Assembly (NCBI GenBank): GCA_023129715.1
Contig: JAGMBO010000029.1
Span: forward strand, 1-64,000
DNA from: Candidatus Eiseniibacteriota bacterium
Lineage (GTDB): Bacteria; Eisenbacteria; RBG-16-71-46; CAIMUX01; WJJG01
DNA: 64,000 nt
Reading direction: 5' to 3'
Shown: positions 32,139-40,207 of the stretch, piece after piece
Numbering within the stretch: position 1 is the first letter of the stretch
Layout: every line of letters begins with the position of its first letter
Program-made: the position numbers and the translations under genes
The notes under the pieces: generated by a model
Seen by the model: only the letters and a program-made list of their open reading frames with translations
The model's database searches: none
What the model was told of the DNA's origin: nothing

Positions 32139-34453
32139 AACACCCTCCGCCACACCCAGAGGAGCAAGAGGCCCAAGGCCAGGGCGCAGAATCCGACGAG
32201 ACGGTGCAGCGGCCCCAGCGTCCCGCCGCGCGGCAGTCCGAGAAGCTGTGAGCCGGACGGCAGGGTGTTCGGCATGCGCACCGTGCGGCAGGGGCCTTCG
32301 GCCGTGACGGCCTCTTCGACGGCGACAAGACTCGTATAGCGCGTGACCAAGTTGAAGGCGGTGCCGACTGTGACCACTTGCCGGCGCACGTCGGCAGGGT
32401 CGGCGCCCTCGTGCAGGCGGTCCATCAGCGCGGCGACCTTGGCCCGCGCCCAGCGCAGCGCAATCCCCGCCCCGGCGGGGGCCGCGCCTTCCACCGGAAG
32501 GGCAACGTCCCAGGAGCCACCCGGGATGTTCCCGCGCATGGTGACGACCGCGGGGCTCGTCTCGGGACGCAGGCGCAGAGAAACCAGCAGCGGTTCAGCG
32601 GCATGGAGATCGGGCAGTACCGCGGGATGGATATCGGCAACCGCCACACCATCCCAGGTCAACGTGAGATCGGAGGCTACGGGCCGATCGATCCGGAGAA
32701 AGAACTCATCAATGCGGTTCGACGCCTCGCCCAGGTCGGAGATGAAACCGCAGAGTCCGTGTCCATAGGCAGCCATCTTGCGCATCAGGTAGCGATTCGG
32801 CGCACGCCCGATGCCGAGCACGTGCAGGCGTACCGCTCCGAGGCCCGCGTGGAGTTCCTCGAGCACCGCGGCCTCGTTCCCGACGGCGCCGTCGGTGAGG
32901 AAGACAATGCGGCGCAGGCGATCCCGGCTACCGCGTCCCGGACCGGCCCTGGTCGGGATCTCACCGCTGCCCGCCGCGCTCATCGCCAACGCGCGCTGCA
33001 GTGCGGGCAGGATCATCGTCCCGCCGCCGGCCTCCCGTGCGGCTACCCAGCAGTCTGCCGCGGCGCGGATCTCGCGGTCGCCGGCGGACTGAAAGGTTCG
33101 CCGGAAGGCCGAGCTCAGGTTGTTGAACTCGAGGATGTTGAAGGCGTCGTCGGACCCGAGCCGTCGGAGCGCCGCCCGAAGTGCCTCTCGTGCCTGGGCG
33201 ATCGAGGGGCCCGCCATCGACCCGGAAACATCGATGACGAAGAGCGTCTCTGTCGGCAGCCCGCGTGGCCTGGGCCGTCCCCACGGATCCCGCTCCTCGA
33301 GCGCGGGGGGCACGAGCAGCAACAGGCCGTAGAGGTTCTCGTCGCCATCGCCCCCCTCCTCGAGAAGCAGCGCGACCTGCGGCTCATGGCCCGCCACCGG
33401 CTTCCATTGCAGCAGAAAGTCACGATCGGCGCGCAAGGCGCCATCAGCCGGAACGACGATCCAGCGGGGTCCCGCGTGGGAGATCGCCACGCGATGAGAG
33501 GGGCTTTCGAGCCGCTCGATCGCCACGCCGGGCTGCAGACGAACTTCCAAGGTCACCCGCATCCCGCGCGGATCATCGGTGTGCAGGAAGGGTGCCAGGA
33601 TCCGATGCGCGTCCGGCACTCCCACCGACCTAAGCTCGATCGAGACGGCTTGGGCCACGCCCCCCGCACCCGACTCGCCACGGTGTGGGTCTTGTGCCTC
33701 AGCCAACGGCACGAACCGTGGGGTGAAGGTGAGTGGGAAGGCGAGGTGAAAACGACCATCGTCGTAGGCAACCTCCTCGATGTACTCGAGATTGACCTCG
33801 ATCGCCTCGCCCGGCGGAATGTTGGCCGCCGAGATGGTGAAGAGATTCGGGCGTTCCTGATCGAGCAACGCGGCCTTGCGTCCCGCTCGCTTAGCTCGGT
33901 CGTAGGTCTGGCGAGCCTCTTCGCGCTCCTGGATCTCCGCGACGATGCGCCGCCCGCCGATGCGCATCTCCATGCGGTGGACCGCCGCCCGTTCGGGGAG
34001 GGGAAAGACATAGACGACCTCGATCGCCTCGGCATAGGGATTGTGAAAGTCCTGCCGCACACGGCCCCGCGCCATCAGCCCGGTGATCTCGATGCGCACG
34101 CCGGTCTCGCCCCGTGGCAGGGGGAGCAGCCCCTCCGGAGTGCGACGGAGCAGCTCTCCGGCCCCGATGTCCTCGAGGGCGACAACCCGCTCCGACGCTC
34201 CCGCCAGCTCGGGGTTGGCCTGCGAGTCCCGCGGGAGGAGCAGCAGGCCCGCCAGCAGAACGCCCAGCAAGCCGAGCCGCAGGCCGAGCCGCAGGCCGAA
34301 CCCCGGGCCGAGCCCCAGGCCGAGCCCCAGGCCGAGCCCCAGGCCGAGCCCCAGGCCGAGCCCCAGGCCGAGCCCCAGGCCGAGCCCCAGGCCGAGCCCC
34401 AGGCCGAGCCCCAGGCCCCGCCACCCACCAGCGCTGATCTGCCGACCCACCAT
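32126..34453 (-). CDS. Sortase target protein with VIT and von Willebrand A domains (marine_srt_targ type)
   Basis: 775 aa from ATG 34453 (AGGAGG 8 nt upstream). The N-terminus has a Gly-Leu dipeptide tract of about 40 residues leading into a hydrophobic segment (LLGVLLAGLLLLP). The VIT domain follows (ARGRVRQDFHNPYAEAIEVV, AKRAGRKAALLDQERPNLF, PPGEAIEVNLEY). The vWA domain carries a MIDAS sequence DVSGS in FVIDVSGSMAGPS, with a downstream FLTDGAVGNE. The C-terminus is LPRGGT, then a hydrophobic helix and RR, the layout of a sortase sorting signal. It overlaps the sortase gene, its presumed processing enzyme. Probably cell-envelope anchored. Confidence 0.9.
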   Translation of the reverse strand: MVGRQISAGGWRGLGLGLGLGLGLGLGLGLGLGLGLGLGLGLGLGLGLGPGFGLRLGLRLGLLGVLLAGLLLLPRDSQANPELAGASERVVALEDIGAGELLRRTPEGLLPLPRGETGVRIEITGLMARGRVRQDFHNPYAEAIEVVYVFPLPERAAVHRMEMRIGGRRIVAEIQEREEARQTYDRAKRAGRKAALLDQERPNLFTISAANIPPGEAIEVNLEYIEEVAYDDGRFHLAFPLTFTPRFVPLAEAQDPHRGESGAGGVAQAVSIELRSVGVPDAHRILAPFLHTDDPRGMRVTLEVRLQPGVAIERLESPSHRVAISHAGPRWIVVPADGALRADRDFLLQWKPVAGHEPQVALLLEEGGDGDENLYGLLLLVPPALEERDPWGRPRPRGLPTETLFVIDVSGSMAGPSIAQAREALRAALRRLGSDDAFNILEFNNLSSAFRRTFQSAGDREIRAAADCWVAAREAGGGTMILPALQRALAMSAAGSGEIPTRAGPGRGSRDRLRRIVFLTDGAVGNEAAVLEELHAGLGAVRLHVLGIGRAPNRYLMRKMAAYGHGLCGFISDLGEASNRIDEFFLRIDRPVASDLTLTWDGVAVADIHPAVLPDLHAAEPLLVSLRLRPETSPAVVTMRGNIPGGSWDVALPVEGAAPAGAGIALRWARAKVAALMDRLHEGADPADVRRQVVTVGTAFNLVTRYTSLVAVEEAVTAEGPCRTVRMPNTLPSGSQLLGLPRGGTLGPLHRLVGFCALALGLLLLWVWRRVLCAG
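34307..34414. repeat. Nine perfect 12-bp tandem repeats encoding a Gly-Leu tract
   Basis: Nine identical copies of gccgagccccag on the plus strand, read on the minus strand as (Leu-Gly)n near the start of the sortase target. Degenerate copies continue to about 34265. Perfect identity suggests recent expansion or active slippage. Confidence 0.95.
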
Positions 34454-34838
34454 GGGACCCCCCTCCTGCCCCCTGTTGCGGCGGCCTCGCCGGGTCATCC
34501 GGCCAGCCGCGGCCGCCTGCGTCAGCCCGCGCCCTGTGGTCCCCGCCCGGGTGGGGCTCCCCCGGCGAGCTGGGAGGACGGCTCTTCATCCCCCCGGACG
34601 AGCAGGGGGCAAGGGCTGTACCAAAACAAACCGACGGAAATACAGCCGGTTACAGGACCCGTCGGGCTGGAGGTGAGAGGGACGTGTCGCCCCCACGGCA
34701 CACTTCGTTGCATGAGGGCGACAGCGAGGCGGTGCAGCCAGGAAGGAAGCCCCGGGAAGCTTTCTGGACGGCCCCTCAGGGCGTCGCCGGCCGCCCGCTA
34801 TTTCAGTGAAGACAACCCCTTGCGCGGGGATTCCCGCG

Positions 34839-34867
34839 TTGAAATCCGCGCAGCGAGCTAGTATAAT
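34839..34867 (+). promoter_or_regulatory. Strong sigma70-type promoter
   Basis: TTGAAA (34839-34844), a 17-bp spacer, and TATAAT (34862-34867). Transcription would begin near 34874, giving a leader of about 125 nt to the ATG at 34999. No gene is seen in the preceding gap 34454-34838. Confidence 0.85.
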
Positions 34868-34895
34868 ACCCGCGCACCTTAGGGGAGGGAGGCAG

Positions 34896-34993
34896 CTCCT
34901 TCGGGGAGTCTAACTAGAGACTCCATGGAAGGCGCAAAACCCCTCGCGCATCCGAGTGTTAGCATTTCGGCACCTTGTTACCGCACAAGGAGG
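34896..34993 (+). promoter_or_regulatory. Structured 5' leader with competing hairpins
   Basis: Hairpin A, CTCC-ttcgg-GGAG (34896-34908), and hairpin B, GGAGTCT-aactag-AGACTCC (34905-34924), share GGAG and exclude each other. A third stem, CCTTGT-taccgc-ACAAGG (34973-34990), takes in part of the AAGGAGGAG ribosome site. The layout suggests translational control. It matches no riboswitch consensus I know. Confidence 0.45.
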
Positions 34994-34998
34994 AGACA

Positions 34999-36375
34999 AT
35001 GTCCGCATCCCGTGCTCCGTGGCGCCTCCTCACGGTCCCTGCGCTCCTGACCGCGGCGGTCCTCTGTGTGACCGCCGTTTCTGCAAGCGCGCAGACCGTT
35101 CTCTGGGAGGAAGACTTCTCGGACGTCAGTGACTGGACAACCTTTCAGGCCACAATCTCAACCGACGGCAACATCGGCACGATCGACATTCCCGCCGATC
35201 CCTGGTGGGGCAAGGCCGAGATGACCGATTGGGTCGATGCACCCTTCGGGTGTGCGCCCAACGCGGTTTGGCTGCATGTCGACTGCACGGCCATCACCGG
35301 CCGGGTTCAGGTCAACATCATGGACGCGGGCTTCGCCGAGACCAATGTGCTGACCACGCAGGGTGCCGGCGTGTACGACATCGATCTCGATGCCGCGCTC
35401 GGCTGGACCGGCCGTCAGCCGTTCAAGGTCGTTGTCTGGGTCGACTGGGCAGCGCCCGCTTCGGCCAGTTTTGATGTGATGAGAATCACGACGACGGCCG
35501 ATATGTGGGAAGAGGAGTTCGAGCCGATCCAGGCTGGCTGGCGCGATGAGACGACCCATCCCGGCTTCAACGCCTACATCACCGATGCCCCCGGGCCCTA
35601 CGTGCTGATCGAGGAGGCCCCGGGAGTCGACTTCGGCAAGGTCCTCTCGCCGGTGTTGACAGTCGATGTCGATCAGGCGCCCACCCTGACGGTGGTCGTG
35701 ATCGACGATGCGGACAACTCGAACTTCCTGATCGGCATTCAGGAAGAAGAGGGCGCCTACGAGTTCCGCTGCCTCGGCCGCGGCTACGACGAGGATGTCT
35801 TCCAGTTCAACTACAAGGAAATGATGCAGTGGACCGGCGTGCACACCTTCTCGATCCAGATCGGCGTCGAGTCGGAGGATGTCGACGGCTGGGTGACGAT
35901 CGACCGGATCACACTCGATTGCTCCGATCCTCCGCAGATTCCCGAGCATGCCTGCTGCTTCGAACTCGACAATGAGTGCTTCATGATGACGCACTGGAAC
36001 TGCCTCGGCGCAGGCGGCGTGCCCTATGACTGCCACACCTGCGAGTCGGCGGGCGGCTACTTCAACTGCCCCACCTGGCAGGTCTGCTGTGTCGGTGAGA
36101 CGTGCTACATCACCACCGAGGATGGCTGCACCGGCATGAGCGGCGACTGGCATCCGGAGTGGGATTCGTGCGGTCCTCCGAACCCCTGCGTGCCGGTGGT
36201 GGAACGGGTCTGCTGTGTCGGTGAGGTGTGCCACATCACCACCGAGGATGGCTGCACCGGCATGAGCGGCGACTGGCATCCGGAGTGGGATTCGTGCGGT
36301 CCTCCGAACCCCTGCGTGCCGGTGGTGCCGGCCGACGATCCGAGCTGGGGTGCGATCAAGGCCCTCTATCGGTAG
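34999..36375 (+). CDS. Secreted protein with duplicated beta domain and Cys-rich repeats
   Basis: 458 aa; ATG 34999 has AAGGAGGAG 5 nt upstream. A signal peptide ends at SASA-QT. Two similar beta-sandwich-like domains of about 130 residues follow (starting WEEDFSDVSDW and MWEEEFEPIQAGW). Then comes a Cys-rich tail with a CCFELDNECFMM start and two almost identical 42-residue repeats (CCVGE(T/V)C(Y/H)ITTEDGC). The last residues, DDPSWGAIKALYR, have the look of a conserved terminal tag. No enzyme motif. Probably disulfide-stabilised and surface-exposed. It forms a single-gene transcript between a strong promoter and a strong terminator, implying high expression. Confidence 0.75.
   Translation: MSASRAPWRLLTVPALLTAAVLCVTAVSASAQTVLWEEDFSDVSDWTTFQATISTDGNIGTIDIPADPWWGKAEMTDWVDAPFGCAPNAVWLHVDCTAITGRVQVNIMDAGFAETNVLTTQGAGVYDIDLDAALGWTGRQPFKVVVWVDWAAPASASFDVMRITTTADMWEEEFEPIQAGWRDETTHPGFNAYITDAPGPYVLIEEAPGVDFGKVLSPVLTVDVDQAPTLTVVVIDDADNSNFLIGIQEEEGAYEFRCLGRGYDEDVFQFNYKEMMQWTGVHTFSIQIGVESEDVDGWVTIDRITLDCSDPPQIPEHACCFELDNECFMMTHWNCLGAGGVPYDCHTCESAGGYFNCPTWQVCCVGETCYITTEDGCTGMSGDWHPEWDSCGPPNPCVPVVERVCCVGEVCHITTEDGCTGMSGDWHPEWDSCGPPNPCVPVVPADDPSWGAIKALYR
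36082..36327 (+). repeat. 126-bp direct repeat inside the Cys-rich gene
   Basis: Copy 1 begins at 36082 and copy 2 at 36208 (period 126 bp, 42 codons). They differ at only a handful of bases, indicating recent in-frame duplication of a Cys-rich module. Confidence 0.9.
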
Positions 36376-36462
36376 GGCGAATTGGCTTTGCGCGGTAACT
36401 TGCTGCATAGATGAGAAATATAGGCGTATGGCTAGACACCTAAGCAGCGCGTCATCGTCTTA

Positions 36463-36494
36463 CGAGGGAGCCTCTTAGGAGGCTCCCTCGTTTT
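36463..36494 (+). terminator. Rho-independent terminator
   Basis: CGAGGGAGCCTC and GAGGCTCCCTCG form a perfect 12-bp stem around TTAG, followed by TTTTC. Placed 87 nt after the stop of the Cys-rich gene. Confidence 0.92.
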
Positions 36495-36574
36495 CAATCG
36501 GGATCCACGGGGAAGTCGACGGCTGGAGCGGGAGGGCACTCACCCGCCAAGAACCAAGAGAGGGGAAGCTTGCT

Positions 36575-39211
36575 ATGGGGCGACACAAGCTTCTTACCAT
36601 GCTCTCCGCAGGGCTGCTGCTCGTTCTGCTGGGAGCCGTGCCGGCCAGGGCCGAAATCGTCTTCGATGATGCCGGCGACCCGATGACTCTCGCCAATGAC
36701 GGCGACTACGAGGTCGGGTTTTCCATGACCCACGGCGGCATCGTCTACATCCAAGACAAGACGACCGGCGGCACTCCCTGCATCGGCAATGCCCAGGACG
36801 ACCTCTGGCGCATCCGCTTCGATGACGCGGGGCTGATCCGCAGTTCCTCCTTTGCTGCCAAGACCGCCGAGTCTGACTTCTCCTATTCCTGGGATGCGCA
36901 AGCAGAACTTCTCTCGCTGCGCTACGAGTTGCAGGATGGGGCTTCGCTCCTGGTGATGACGGTCGACTTCGCCGCCAATGACGCGGGCTACGTCGACATC
37001 ACCGGAAACGTCGAGAACAACTACGGCGACACGATCCTCGACGTGTACCTGCCCGGCATGCTCGCCTTCGACCCCTATGCGGTCGAGCAGTTCTACTACC
37101 CCTACTACGAGGGCGTCGCCTTCCAGCGTGATTTCTTCCTCGAATTGCGCAGTGTGCAGCAGACCTATCAGCATCTCTTCACCGATTTCGCCGCCCTAGA
37201 GTCGAGTGAGGGCAACTGGGCGATCTACGCGATTCCGGGCGCGGACTTCAGCCCGGCGAGCCTGGGGTTGCGCTACTCGAGCTGGGGGGAAGGCGTCGGC
37301 ATTTACGAGCATATCTTCCGGACATCCATCGCCTCGGGCACGACCTGGACCTCAGCGCCGCTGCGCCTGCGCGTCGGCCTGCCGATCCTGGAGACCTTGG
37401 CCGCCTTCCGGATCGATCGCGGCATCGACGAGATCGCAACCGTGATCGAGAAAACCGGCAAGGATTTCGAGAAGCTCTCCGAAGCACTGCTCGTCAAGAT
37501 CGACTGTCAGCACGTCCACGACTGGGGCTGGGCAGCCCCCGGCGAGACGTTCGCATGGGTCGACAGCGTGGCGGCTCTGCTTCCGCGGTCGAGCATGCTG
37601 CACCTGGTCTCCTTCTGGCCGGGAGGGTTCGACAACAACTATCCCGACTACATTCCGCCGAACGAGGGCTACGGCGACCTGCTCGACTTCCTGGGGATCT
37701 TCACCAACGCCCATTCCCGCGGCCAGGTCGTGATGCCGTACACCAATCCCACCTGGTGGGACGACGAGTCGCCCACGCTTGACTCGCTGGGCACCGATAT
37801 CGCCGCCTGCGATCGTGATGGCAGTCCGATCTATGAGTGCTATGGAGCCAATTGCGGCTATGTCATCTGTCCCGCTCACCGGGCAGTGATTGCCCGCCAG
37901 GCGGCCACCGTGGATGAATTCACCAAGGCATTCGAAGCCGATATTCTCTTCGAGGATCAGGTTGCCGATCGGCCCTGGACCTATGACGCCAACCCGGCTG
38001 AAGCCTCGCAGACCGATTACACCGATGCGTTGATCCGGAACGCGGCCACGAGCGCGCAGAGCATTCCCCTGGCTACCGAGGGCATGCTCGATGTCCTCCT
38101 GGCCATCGAACTCGGCTTCTACGACTCGGTCATGCTGGACAAGAAGGCGGGCTGGATCGAGTCCTGGGGCGAGGAGAACTGGGTCACCTTCCCGCTGACG
38201 ATGCTCGTCGCGCACGACAAGGTTATTTTCGGCCAGCACAACCTCGCCGTCGAGGTCATGACTCACAATAAGGAAATGCTGGCCTACAACCTGGCGTACG
38301 GCTTCGGTCTCAACTTCGACCTCACCGGTCAGAGTGGCATGCTCGAGAACAAGTGGCTGGCGATCGCCGAGGCCTTCCAGCGTGAGGCGGCGGCGCGCTG
38401 CTGCGGTAAGCGGATGACCGACTTCGAGTTCCTCGATGCCAACCAGACGGTGACCCGCAGCGTCTTCGAGGACATCGAGGTCGTCGGCAACCACGGCACG
38501 GGAACCTATGACTGGGGCGATTACCAGATCGCCCCGCAGGGATGTTATGCCGCTGCCGACGACGGCTCCCTGATCGCCGGCGTGTTCACGCGCTTCAACG
38601 GCAACGATCTCGATGGTGAGCACTTCATCGTCCAGCACAAAGCCACCCCCTATCGGATCCTCGTCGAGCAGCCCTTCGGGGAAGAGGCCCTCCTGCGCGT
38701 CGACCGCCCGGGCGACTGGGACGACGATGCCCGCCTGCGTGTCGTCGCCGTGTGCGAGGGCATGCGCGTTGATGTAACCGCCGCCGCGACCACGGAGATC
38801 ATGCCGAGCTATATCCAGTTCCTCTGGCAGGAGGAGGTCGCCAACCAATCGGTGCGCCTCTTCCGCTTGACGTACAAGCCGGCGGGAACCGGTGAGCCCC
38901 CGGCCGGCACTGAGGATGAAAATGTGACCGGGATCGAGTTCGCGCTGCTTCCCAGCCAGCCGAACCCCTTCCATGGCCACACCTCGATCGTCTACGCGCT
39001 GCCACAGCGCGAGCACGTCTCGCTGCGCGTTCACGATCTCAATGGCCGCCTCGTGCGGACCCTGGTCGATAAACCTCAGGATCCGAAGCTGCACGTGGTC
39101 TCGTGGGATGGACGGAATGATCGCGGGCGGGCTGTCGAATCGGGGATCTACATGATCCGTTATCAGGCGGGGGAAGCGGAGCTGACGCGGCGTTCGATCC
39201 TGCTACGCTGA
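36575..39211 (+). CDS. Secreted glycoside-hydrolase-like protein (DUF6259-like) with FlgD-like tail
   Basis: 878 aa. Signal peptide to about residue 26 (ARA-EI). An N-terminal beta domain of about 250 residues is followed by a TIM-barrel-like region: VSFWPGGFDNNYPDY, RGQVVMPYTNPTWWDDE, DILFEDQVADRPWTYDANP, LATEGMLDVLL. Its acidic residues at strand ends resemble the glycoside-hydrolase-like DUF6259 group; this assignment is from memory of the pattern. The tail has PSQPNPFHGHTSIVYALPQ and VESGIYMIRY, the FlgD-like sorting-type domain. GAGGGG lies about 9 nt before the ATG. Its 3' end overlaps the convergent HD gene by 9 bp. Substrate unknown. Confidence 0.7.
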   Translation: MGRHKLLTMLSAGLLLVLLGAVPARAEIVFDDAGDPMTLANDGDYEVGFSMTHGGIVYIQDKTTGGTPCIGNAQDDLWRIRFDDAGLIRSSSFAAKTAESDFSYSWDAQAELLSLRYELQDGASLLVMTVDFAANDAGYVDITGNVENNYGDTILDVYLPGMLAFDPYAVEQFYYPYYEGVAFQRDFFLELRSVQQTYQHLFTDFAALESSEGNWAIYAIPGADFSPASLGLRYSSWGEGVGIYEHIFRTSIASGTTWTSAPLRLRVGLPILETLAAFRIDRGIDEIATVIEKTGKDFEKLSEALLVKIDCQHVHDWGWAAPGETFAWVDSVAALLPRSSMLHLVSFWPGGFDNNYPDYIPPNEGYGDLLDFLGIFTNAHSRGQVVMPYTNPTWWDDESPTLDSLGTDIAACDRDGSPIYECYGANCGYVICPAHRAVIARQAATVDEFTKAFEADILFEDQVADRPWTYDANPAEASQTDYTDALIRNAATSAQSIPLATEGMLDVLLAIELGFYDSVMLDKKAGWIESWGEENWVTFPLTMLVAHDKVIFGQHNLAVEVMTHNKEMLAYNLAYGFGLNFDLTGQSGMLENKWLAIAEAFQREAAARCCGKRMTDFEFLDANQTVTRSVFEDIEVVGNHGTGTYDWGDYQIAPQGCYAAADDGSLIAGVFTRFNGNDLDGEHFIVQHKATPYRILVEQPFGEEALLRVDRPGDWDDDARLRVVAVCEGMRVDVTAAATTEIMPSYIQFLWQEEVANQSVRLFRLTYKPAGTGEPPAGTEDENVTGIEFALLPSQPNPFHGHTSIVYALPQREHVSLRVHDLNGRLVRTLVDKPQDPKLHVVSWDGRNDRGRAVESGIYMIRYQAGEAELTRRSILLR

Positions 39212-39778
39212 TTCGCCCGCCAGGCTGAGCTGATCGGCGATCGCCGTCATCGCGCCGACGACCGTCACGACGTGCTCATCGAAGTCGACAGCGAGCAACT
39301 CGGCCCCGCCGCGGATCTCATCGCGGTTGACCGCCCGGGCGAAACCTTTGTCCTTCATCTTCTTCTTGACCGACTTCGGCTTCACATCCGCCACGCACCG
39401 CCCCGGCCGCACCAGGGCGACGGCGGTGATGAACCCGGTCAATTCATCCACCGCGAAGAGGGCCTTCTCCATCGGGGACTCGGGGGTGACCCCGGTGTGG
39501 GCGGCGTGCGAGAGGATCGCGCGGATCAGCTCCTCCGGGTAGTCCCGCTCCCGCAGGATCTCCGCGCCCTTCCGGGGATGCTCCGCGGCGGTCGGGTGGC
39601 GCTCGTAGTCGAAGTCGTGCAACAGCCCGACGACGCCCCATTGCTCCTCATCACCACCCAGCTTGCGGGCATAGGCGCGCATGGCCGCCTCGACCGCCAG
39701 GGCATGCCTGATCAAGCTCTCGCTCCGAGTGAACTCCGTCAGCAAGGACCAAGCTTCCTCGCGCGTGGGGTATTCCAT
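39203..39778 (-). CDS. HD-domain (HDIG-type) phosphohydrolase-like protein
   Basis: 191 aa from ATG 39778 (GGAGGAGAGC upstream; the start at 39790 lacks one). HD-superfamily metal ligands are visible in LIRHALAVE, GLLHDFDYERHP and the ILSHAAH segment. Small HDIG proteins of this type are common and mostly uncharacterised; nucleotide or phosphate-ester hydrolysis is the family expectation. Cytoplasmic. Overlaps the preceding convergent gene by 9 bp. Confidence 0.85.
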   Translation of the reverse strand: MEYPTREEAWSLLTEFTRSESLIRHALAVEAAMRAYARKLGGDEEQWGVVGLLHDFDYERHPTAAEHPRKGAEILRERDYPEELIRAILSHAAHTGVTPESPMEKALFAVDELTGFITAVALVRPGRCVADVKPKSVKKKMKDKGFARAVNRDEIRGGAELLAVDFDEHVVTVVGAMTAIADQLSLAGESA

Positions 39779-39898
39779 GCTCTCCTCCATCCTCGGGGCG
39801 CCCGGGCGGCACGATCCTCGGGTGTCCCCCCAGCCGGCCTTCCCGCCGCTCGCATGCTACGAGCACGGGGGCAGACCCGCAACCAACTCCAATGGCCA

Positions 39899-39958
39899 GC
39901 CGGCAGTGGACGGCGGGAGCCGGCAACCGACGGCACGCCGGCAGTGGACGGCGGGAGC
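39899..39958 (+). repeat. Perfect 22-bp direct repeat
   Basis: gccggcagtggacggcggga + gc occurs at 39899-39920 and again at 39937-39958 (38-bp period). It sits in the 429-bp gap between the HD gene and thiC, which otherwise holds only the thiC leader. Confidence 0.85.
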
Positions 39959-40079
39959 TCGCGGCGATGATCTGCCTGCGTCCCATCGGAGAACCGCAAC
40001 TCGGTGGCCACGCACTCGCAGTGTGTGTTCCCAGCTTTTGCTGGCCGCCGGCCGGGCCGCGGGAGTATGATGGGTCGCT

Positions 40080-40198
40080 CAGAGTCTTCCGGAGGCTCTG
40101 CGCCCCCGCCCGTCCAGGGTGGTGCGGCCGCGTAATCAGCTTTCCAATAAGAAGATACGTGGCCCCGGCGCGGCAAGTCCTCCGTCGCCACCGGAGGG
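40080..40198 (+). promoter_or_regulatory. thiC leader with a Shine-Dalgarno-sequestering hairpin
   Basis: CAGAGTCT-tccgg-AGGCTCTG (40080-40100) forms an 8-bp stem with one G-T pair. CCTCCG (40179-40184) pairs with CGGAGG (40192-40197), which contains the thiC ribosome site. A TATGAT at 40066 may be a -10 box but no good -35 is present. The conserved TPP-riboswitch segments (CUGAGA, the ACCUGAUCUGG region) are not visible. Confidence 0.4.
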
Positions 40199-40207
40199 AA
40201 AGCGCTG

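Noticed and set aside
34261-34420. Array-like 12-bp repeat, considered as a CRISPR
   Set aside because: There are no spacers; units are directly contiguous and lie inside a coding sequence.
34868-34998. c-di-GMP or fluoride riboswitch in the leader of the Cys-rich gene
   Set aside because: The conserved core sequences of these classes are not present.
35158-36408. Long minus-strand open frame opposite the Cys-rich gene
   Set aside because: A shadow of a GC-rich gene. The plus-strand frame has signal peptide, ribosome site, promoter and terminator.
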